In this document: piece after piece, positions 23,953-27,998 of the stretch
Layout of the letters: each line of letters starts with the position of its first letter
Position numbering within the stretch: the stretch's first letter is position 1
Assembly: GCA_052390495.1 (NCBI GenBank)
Contig: JBQTGW010000138.1
Location: 1 to 27,998 of the forward strand
Origin: GCA-003244245 sp052390495
GTDB lineage: Bacteria; Actinomycetota; Actinomycetes; Mycobacteriales; Pseudonocardiaceae
Direction of reading: 5' to 3'
Length of the DNA stretch: 27,998 nucleotides
The notes under the pieces: generated by a model
What the model saw: only the letters and a program-made list of their open reading frames with translations
Database searches by the model: none
Told to the model about the DNA's origin: nothing
Position numbers and translations under genes: made by a program

Positions 23953-24978
23953 ATGAACCCCGTCGGCGCGGTAGGCGTCGCCGCGCGACAGCTGGTCGCT
24001 TGTGGCGTCGGCGCGGCCGAGTCGGCCACCGCGACGGCGTCCTCCGCACTAGGCGCGCTGGCCCGGACCGCCAAGACGATCACGCGGCCTGCGGGTCTGC
24101 GGGGGGTGTTCCTGGAGGCCGGGTGGATGGGCATACACCTGCTGATGTATCCATGGGGCGCGCTCGCTGAGCAGCTGCGTCCAGGCGGCCCATACGACCG
24201 CTATCGAACCGACGACCTTCCCCCTGCACGGCGCGGCCTGGTGATCGCCGACGTCAGCGCTGCCGGGACGCCGATCCTGCTGGTGCACGGCTTCGTGGAC
24301 AACCGGTCGGTGTTCGCGGTGCTTGGCAGGGCGTTGCGCAAGCGCGGGTTCGGCATGGTCTACGGCATCAACTACAGCGTGTTGACCGCGCTCACCGGTG
24401 ACGTCCGCAGCGCCGCACGAGAGTTCGGCCGCGAGGTCGAACGGATCTGCGAGGCGACCAGCGCCGAACAGGTGCACGTGGTCGGGCACTCCCTCGGCGG
24501 GCTGATCGCCCGCTACTACGTCCAACGGCTCGGTGGTGACGCGCGGGTGCACACGCTGGTCAGTCTGGGCACACCGCATCACGGGACGATGGCCGCATAT
24601 CTGCTGCCGAGCCCATTGCTTCGCCAGCTTCGCCCGGATTCCGACGTGATAGCCGAGCTCAGGGAGCCAGCGCCGGGTTGCCGGACCCGCTTCGTTGCGG
24701 TATGGAGCGAGCTGGACCAGCTGATCGTGCCCCAACGGCACGCTCGGCTGGATCATTCGGACCTCCTGGTGACCAACCTCCATCTCAGCAATGTGGGGCA
24801 CCTGTCGCTGTCTGTCGACCCGCGCGCTGTGCATGCGGTCGCCAGCACGCTAGCCCAGCTGGGTGGCGTTGCCTCCTTCCGGGACCGTGGCACCACGGCC
24901 ATGCCCGATAGGCCCGACATGGCGCCCGAAGCGGCCAGCGTTAGTGCCATGGGCACTGCCCCGACCTCCGCTTCGTGA
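23953..24978 (+). CDS. Alpha/beta hydrolase, triacylglycerol lipase-like
   Basis: The 341-residue protein has the lipase oxyanion segment ILLVHGFVDNRSVF, the nucleophile elbow VVGHSLGGLIARYYVQRLGG (Ser about residue 179), LVSLGTPHHGT and a catalytic Asp region in WSELDQLIVP followed by the His of SNVGHLSL. This is the order found in bacterial true lipases and the EstA/LipA-like family. About 75 residues before the hydrolase domain include amphipathic helices and GWMGIHLLMYPWGALAEQL, which may associate with the membrane; there is no clear signal peptide. The tail of 45 residues is disordered. Transcription is probably leaderless. Confidence 0.87.
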   Translation: MNPVGAVGVAARQLVACGVGAAESATATASSALGALARTAKTITRPAGLRGVFLEAGWMGIHLLMYPWGALAEQLRPGGPYDRYRTDDLPPARRGLVIADVSAAGTPILLVHGFVDNRSVFAVLGRALRKRGFGMVYGINYSVLTALTGDVRSAAREFGREVERICEATSAEQVHVVGHSLGGLIARYYVQRLGGDARVHTLVSLGTPHHGTMAAYLLPSPLLRQLRPDSDVIAELREPAPGCRTRFVAVWSELDQLIVPQRHARLDHSDLLVTNLHLSNVGHLSLSVDPRAVHAVASTLAQLGGVASFRDRGTTAMPDRPDMAPEAASVSAMGTAPTSAS

Positions 24979-25124
24979 AAGACAGCGGCCGACCGCGCAG
25001 CGCTGGAGCATCAGCCCTGGCTGATCGGGGGAGAGAACAACACCTCAGGTGACTTGCCCGTGGGGCAAACCCTTCGTTACAGTCCCTGCGGCTTACAGTT
25101 ATGGTCCTCCTGAGACGGACCAGC

Positions 25125-25228
25125 GACTTGAGACCCCCGTGGACTTAAGACCTGTGGACTTAAGGCATCCTGTGGACTTAAGACCTACTGGGAGTTTGAG
25201 ACCGATTGGGGACTTGAGACCGACTAGG
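25125..25228. repeat. 18-bp degenerate tandem repeat upstream of the M23 peptidase gene
   Basis: Six copies of a GACTTAAGACC-like core start at 25125, 25142, 25157, 25175, 25193 and 25211 (spacings 17, 15, 18, 18 and 18). A partial copy follows. The core GGACTTAAGACC is nearly its own reverse complement around CTTAAG. The array fills much of the 316-bp gap between lipase and peptidase genes. Short ORFs across it merely reflect the repeat. It could be a cluster of regulator sites or a leader structure. Confidence 0.8.
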
Positions 25229-25294
25229 GAATTGCCACACCAGCTTCCCCGCCCGAATGTGTTCAGTAAGGGTTCCTGAAACGGAAGGCAGGTC

Positions 25295-26092
25295 TTGGCT
25301 CGACACCGCTGTCCAGTGGGCCAGCCACGATCCCCCGCTCTCGAGGCGGTCCTGCGTGATCGCCCCTCGAGCACCTGGCCGACTCACCAGGTTTCGAGCC
25401 CCTCCCCTGCCATACGTGGGCGGATGGTGGTCGCCGCAGTCGCGGCCGGCGCCGTCGTGGCTGCGGGCCAGACGATCAACAACACTGCCTCCGCGGTTCC
25501 TGTCGACCCGGCCTCAATGTCCGGATGGGATGCGACCTCAGCGATGGGCGGGGGCGAACCCGCTGCGGTCCCCGGCTACCTGCCCCTGATCCGCCCGTCA
25601 GATCCTGCGCAGGTCGAGGCGGCAGCCGTGGATGCCGTAGCGGCTATGGCCAAGGGTGAGCGTCTGGTCGCCGCACGCGCCGCCCGCGAGGCCCAGGCGC
25701 GGCGAGCGCTGTTCGCCCTTCCCGCCGAGGGCATTCTCACCTCGGGATACGGAGCCCGATGGGGAACCATCCACTCGGGTATCGACATCGCCAATTCCAT
25801 CGGAACCCCGATCGTCGCGGCGGCCGACGGCGTAGTCGCGGAGGCCGGTCCGGCCAGCGGCTTCGGCCTGTGGATACGCATCCGGCACGCCGACGGCACC
25901 ACCACGGTATACGGCCACATCAACCGCACACTGGTCGAAGAAGGTGAGCGGGTCCGGGCCGGTGACGAGATCGCCGAGATGGGTAACCGAGGCCATTCAA
26001 CCGGCCCACACCTGCACTTCGAGGTCTGGAACGCCAACGGCAAGAAGATCAACCCGCTCGCCTGGTTTCGTATGCACGGCATCGAGCTCTGA
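25295..26092 (+). CDS. Exported M23 (LytM) peptidoglycan endopeptidase
   Basis: The 265-residue protein has a basic N-terminus, one hydrophobic segment (RMVVAAVAAGAVVAAGQTI, about residues 43-61) that should act as an export signal or anchor, a helical linker rich in Ala and Arg, and a C-terminal M23 domain. Zinc ligands are visible in HSGIDIA (His and Asp) and GPHLHFEVW (second His of HLH). The GYGARWGTIH and TTVYGHINR motifs complete the family signature. It should cut peptide cross-links in the cell wall. The best start is TTG 25295 with AGGCAGG before it. The 18-bp repeat array lies upstream. Confidence 0.9.
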   Translation: MARHRCPVGQPRSPALEAVLRDRPSSTWPTHQVSSPSPAIRGRMVVAAVAAGAVVAAGQTINNTASAVPVDPASMSGWDATSAMGGGEPAAVPGYLPLIRPSDPAQVEAAAVDAVAAMAKGERLVAARAAREAQARRALFALPAEGILTSGYGARWGTIHSGIDIANSIGTPIVAAADGVVAEAGPASGFGLWIRIRHADGTTTVYGHINRTLVEEGERVRAGDEIAEMGNRGHSTGPHLHFEVWNANGKKINPLAWFRMHGIEL

Positions 26093-26112
26093 TACCGCAC
26101 CACGGCGGGCCA

Positions 26113-26379
26113 TCACGCCGAGACGGACGTTTTCGGCGCAGGCTGCGCAGCGGCTGCCATGGGCTGGAGCAGGCTCGGAGTGCCGCGTGCGCCCCACGGC
26201 TCTGAGGCCAACGACGTGAGCAAGGACAACATCGCCGCCATGCCCGCGGCCGACACAGCGGTGAGCCACGGCGCGTTGAGCAGCCCGATACCGCCTGCGC
26301 TGAACAACGCCACCAACGTCTGCGCGAAGGTCTTGAAGGCGCGTTCGAACGCCAGCCGCCAGAACTGGTAGGTGAACAT
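26113..26379 (-). CDS. Phage r1t-type holin
   Basis: The 88-residue protein begins FTYQFWRLAFERAFKTFAQT, continues LVALFSAGGIGLLNAPW and has a second hydrophobic helix LTAVSAAGMAAMLSLLTSLA followed by a GTPSLL tail. The W/E-R-A-xKT-xAQ opening, two membrane helices and GTPSL end are typical of actinophage r1t-like holins. Holins form pores that release or admit lytic enzymes. GAGAGGA lies 8 bases before ATG 26379. It is convergent with the M23 peptidase (20 bp apart) and downstream of a coiled-coil gene on the same strand, but no other phage genes are visible, so it is a relic or a domesticated holin. Confidence 0.8.
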   Translation of the reverse strand: MFTYQFWRLAFERAFKTFAQTLVALFSAGGIGLLNAPWLTAVSAAGMAAMLSLLTSLASEPWGARGTPSLLQPMAAAAQPAPKTSVSA

Positions 26380-26540
26380 GAGCGGAGTCCTCTCGGGTCT
26401 GGACACGGATGCTCTGTTCCAAGGAGAGTCCCCGGAGGCCGCTGATACATCCGGCCGACAAACACCTCACTGCCGGATGCCAGGTCGCTGCGCTGCTTGA
26501 CCGATGCCGGCGATGCCGGTACGGACACCTCAGCGCGCGG

Positions 26541-26912
26541 TCACGTACCCGGCTTGTCGAGCAGGTGCAGGATCCGCTCCAGTAGCTGGCCGTGCCCGTC
26601 CAGGCGGTTGTCGATGCTGTCCAGGCGGCTGTCGATGCTGTCCAGGCGGCTGTCGACACCGTCCAGGCGGCTGTCAACACCGTCGAAGCGGCTGTCAACA
26701 CCGTCCAGGCGGTTGTCGACACCGTCTAGTCGACCGCCGAACTGGGTTTCGAGCTGCGTGAGCTGCTCGGTGAGCTGATCAAGTCGCCCATCGACCCGGG
26801 CAAAACCTGCGGCTGTCTCGATGCGCAGCTCGGTGAGCAGCTCGTACGAGTCCTCGATGTCGTGTGCCTGCTGGTTGAGGCGACGACGAATCTCGCGCGG
26901 TGGAAGGCTCAC
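26541..26912 (-). CDS. Heptad-repeat coiled-coil protein
   Basis: The 123-residue product starts SLPPREIRRRLNQQAHDIED and turns into a long coiled coil with almost perfect heptads LDGVDSR/LDSIDSR (six copies from a 21-bp DNA repeat). It ends in HGQLLERILHLLDKPGT. It is strongly charged, with no membrane helix or signal peptide. GTG 26912 with AAAGGA 8 bases upstream is preferred to GTG 26918, which is too close to it. It precedes the holin on the same strand by 161 bp. Possible roles are a scaffold, a phage tail or lysis accessory, or an adaptor; none can be proven from the sequence. Confidence 0.7.
   Translation of the reverse strand: MSLPPREIRRRLNQQAHDIEDSYELLTELRIETAAGFARVDGRLDQLTEQLTQLETQFGGRLDGVDNRLDGVDSRFDGVDSRLDGVDSRLDSIDSRLDSIDNRLDGHGQLLERILHLLDKPGT
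26598..26723. repeat. Six 21-bp tandem repeats coding for coiled-coil heptads
   Basis: Six consecutive 21-bp units of the type GTCCAGGCGGCTGTCGACAC plus one base, with one to four substitutions each. Each encodes one heptad of the minus-strand coiled-coil protein, so copy-number change would lengthen the rod by whole turns without frame loss. Confidence 0.93.
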
Positions 26913-27089
26913 GGCCACATCCTTTCATGATTTCGGTGAGGTGCACGACATCTACTCATGCCACCCTGACAAGTCGCTCGCCGCGCTCGCCCCGTATGCA
27001 GGTTTGCGCAGGTCAGCGCACTGCTAACGGTGCGGGGACAGCTCGCCGCCCGGCACGCGATCGAAGCGGAAGCGCAGAATGAGCTCGAC

Positions 27090-27699
27090 TCAGCGTTCGG
27101 TGTCAGACAGTGTGACGTCGCGCCAGGTCGGGTGGTCAGCGAGCCAGGCACGCAGCCGGACCAGCTGTGCACCCGCCGCTGCGTCGGCGGTGTCGGGCAG
27201 CGCGGTCCCCAGGGTGCACGGCTGGTGCTGGTCACCGGGTCCGGGCTGGCCAGGTTGGGCGCGAGCAGGCCGCGCACCATCTGGCGGCGGGTGTCCGGGC
27301 CGAGGGGTCGCACCCAGAACGGCACCCGCGGGTGTAACGCACCACCAAGGGCTCGAACTCGGAGCAGCTCAGGCCGCAGCCCCTCCGCGACTCTCACAGC
27401 CGGATCGTCGCGGCCGACCGCGATCAACGCACGCCGGACTGCTTTCACCGCCACGCCTTCCCCATTACCCGGTGTCAGCTCGGTCACCCTCGTCAGCTCC
27501 GAGGGCGCGACACCTGGAGCATTGGCCAGCGCGACGACTTCTGCGCGGCTGTCCAACGCACGGAGCCCGTTCTCGATCCGACTCAGGGTCGACGCGCTCA
27601 TTCCGGCCAGCCCGCCGACCACACGCAACGATTTACCCCGAGCGTTTCGGATCTGCCATAGCCGCTGTGACCGATCGTGCTGACTTCGTCAGAATCCAT
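27090..27699 (-). pseudogene. XRE-family regulator pseudogene, frameshifted, with a foreign-looking C-terminus
   Basis: From ATG 27699 the frame reads MDSDEVSTIGH. Dropping two bases (AG of CACAGCGG) joins it to RLWQIRNARGKSLRVVGGLA, then GMSASTLSRIENGLRALDSR and AEVVALANAPGVAPSELTRV, a complete XRE helix-turn-helix. After KAVRRALIAVGRDDP the expected long TPR-like region is missing. The following 110 residues (for example LLAPNLASPDPVT, then in another frame LVRLRAWLADHPTWRDVTLS) look like the end of an unrelated protein, stopping at TGA 27090-27092. So this is probably two gene remnants joined by deletion, with at least two frameshifts. Confidence 0.55.
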
Positions 27700-27968
27700 C
27701 GAGCACCTTCCAGACCGAGGTAAGCCCTCACCCCAGAGATCCTTGGTCGCTAGGGGGGCGGGGACCGCTGGGGGATGCGGTCAGCCAGCCTTCCTCACCC
27801 GCACGACCCACAACCACTAGCACGACGCCCGCCGAAGGTGAGCCCGAGGGACTGGTGGCCTCGTGACATTCGGTTACCGAGCCATCACCCGACAGTAGCT
27901 TGTTGCACACTAATGGCTATTGATGTTTAGTTGCGCCACATAGCTCTGTGTGAGAAAGGTGGCGCGGC
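27700..27968. other. Intergenic region at the right edge
   Basis: I see no convincing gene. A 60-codon frame on the minus strand (27728-27910) is Ser/Gly/Pro-rich and lacks a ribosome site. The AT-richer stretch 27895-27950 is the most likely place for promoters of the flanking genes. Confidence 0.4.
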
Positions 27969-27998
27969 ATGGTAGGAGGCCGGTTTCGGCGGCAGCTG
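27969..27998 (+). CDS. Possible start of a gene running off the window
   Basis: ATG 27969 opens a frame MVGGRFRRQL that is still open at the window edge. GAAAGGTGG lies 7-15 bases upstream, a fair ribosome site. The RFRRQL wording resembles the start of HTH regulators, but ten residues cannot decide this. Confidence 0.35.
   Translation, partial: MVGGRFRRQL

Noticed and set aside
25049..25279. Small plus-strand ORF with repeated DLRP units
   Set aside because: Its repeats simply reflect the 18-bp DNA repeat; no ribosome site, and the opposite strand is equally open.
24979..25294. c-di-AMP (ydaO-type) riboswitch ahead of the M23 gene
   Set aside because: Such switches often precede actinobacterial wall hydrolases, but the conserved motifs were not recognisable; the region is instead dominated by an 18-bp tandem repeat.
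27728..27910. 60-codon minus-strand ORF
   Set aside because: Low-complexity Ser/Gly/Pro composition, no ribosome site, no recognisable motif.

Overview
The window is high-GC, densely coded DNA from an actinomycete. The gene content points to Actinobacteria: an ImuA'/ImuB mutasome under a TCGAAC-N4-GTTCGA SOS box, a DUF5336 (34-kDa antigen-like) membrane protein beside sucCD, mycothiol-type DinB/MDMPI proteins, XRE-TPR regulators and several leaderless starts. A Pseudonocardiaceae-like genus is my guess, not something the sequence proves.

Layout. (1) 1-1153: the tail of an unknown gene, then a proline iminopeptidase. (2) 1189-4909: a damaged accessory island holding a truncated ribbon-helix-helix antitoxin, a 5'-truncated tandem-RAMP gene with an overlapping small partner, a frameshifted HTH-TPR regulator and a frameshifted fragment of a reverse-transcriptase N-terminus. 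RAMP plus RT suggests the ruins of an RT-associated type III CRISPR-like locus; no array, Cas10 or Cas1 is visible. (3) 4917-8865: a methyltransferase, a MazEF-type toxin-antitoxin pair, a cytochrome P450 and a DinB-like protein. (4) 8932-10551: an anti-sigma factor followed by its ECF sigma factor, joined by a chain of two overlapping 7-codon mini-ORFs made from a 20-bp tandem repeat. (5) 10542-12850: the SOS mutagenesis operon imuA'-imuB with a readable promoter and LexA site. (6) 12849-15721: a 21-bp inverted repeat, a YccF membrane protein, and purN and purH in one uninterrupted frame.

(7) 15714-18413: a second decayed stretch with an XRE-type antitoxin fragment, a split AbrB-type antitoxin, a RelE-like toxin remnant, an intact cutA, a FolB-like gene with an unrecognised C-terminal half, and a GntR/UTRA regulator broken by two frameshifts. 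(8) 18433-24978: a CrtI-like FAD oxidoreductase, the DUF5336 protein, sucD-sucC, a cobalamin-binding acyl-CoA mutase subunit and a lipase, mostly a core-genome block. (9) 24979-27998: an 18-bp degenerate tandem repeat ahead of an exported M23 peptidase, then on the minus strand a holin and a heptad-repeat coiled-coil protein, a chimeric XRE pseudogene, and the possible first codons of another gene.

How genes work together: imuA'-imuB is a DNA-damage mutagenesis unit; the sigma/anti-sigma pair is a stress-signalling unit; sucCD serves the TCA cycle, and the cobalamin subunit may feed succinyl-CoA into it; PurN and PurH catalyse the two 10-formyl-THF-dependent steps of purine synthesis and appear fused. 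The number of frameshifted accessory genes implies either active gene decay or local sequence errors, and raw reads would separate these.
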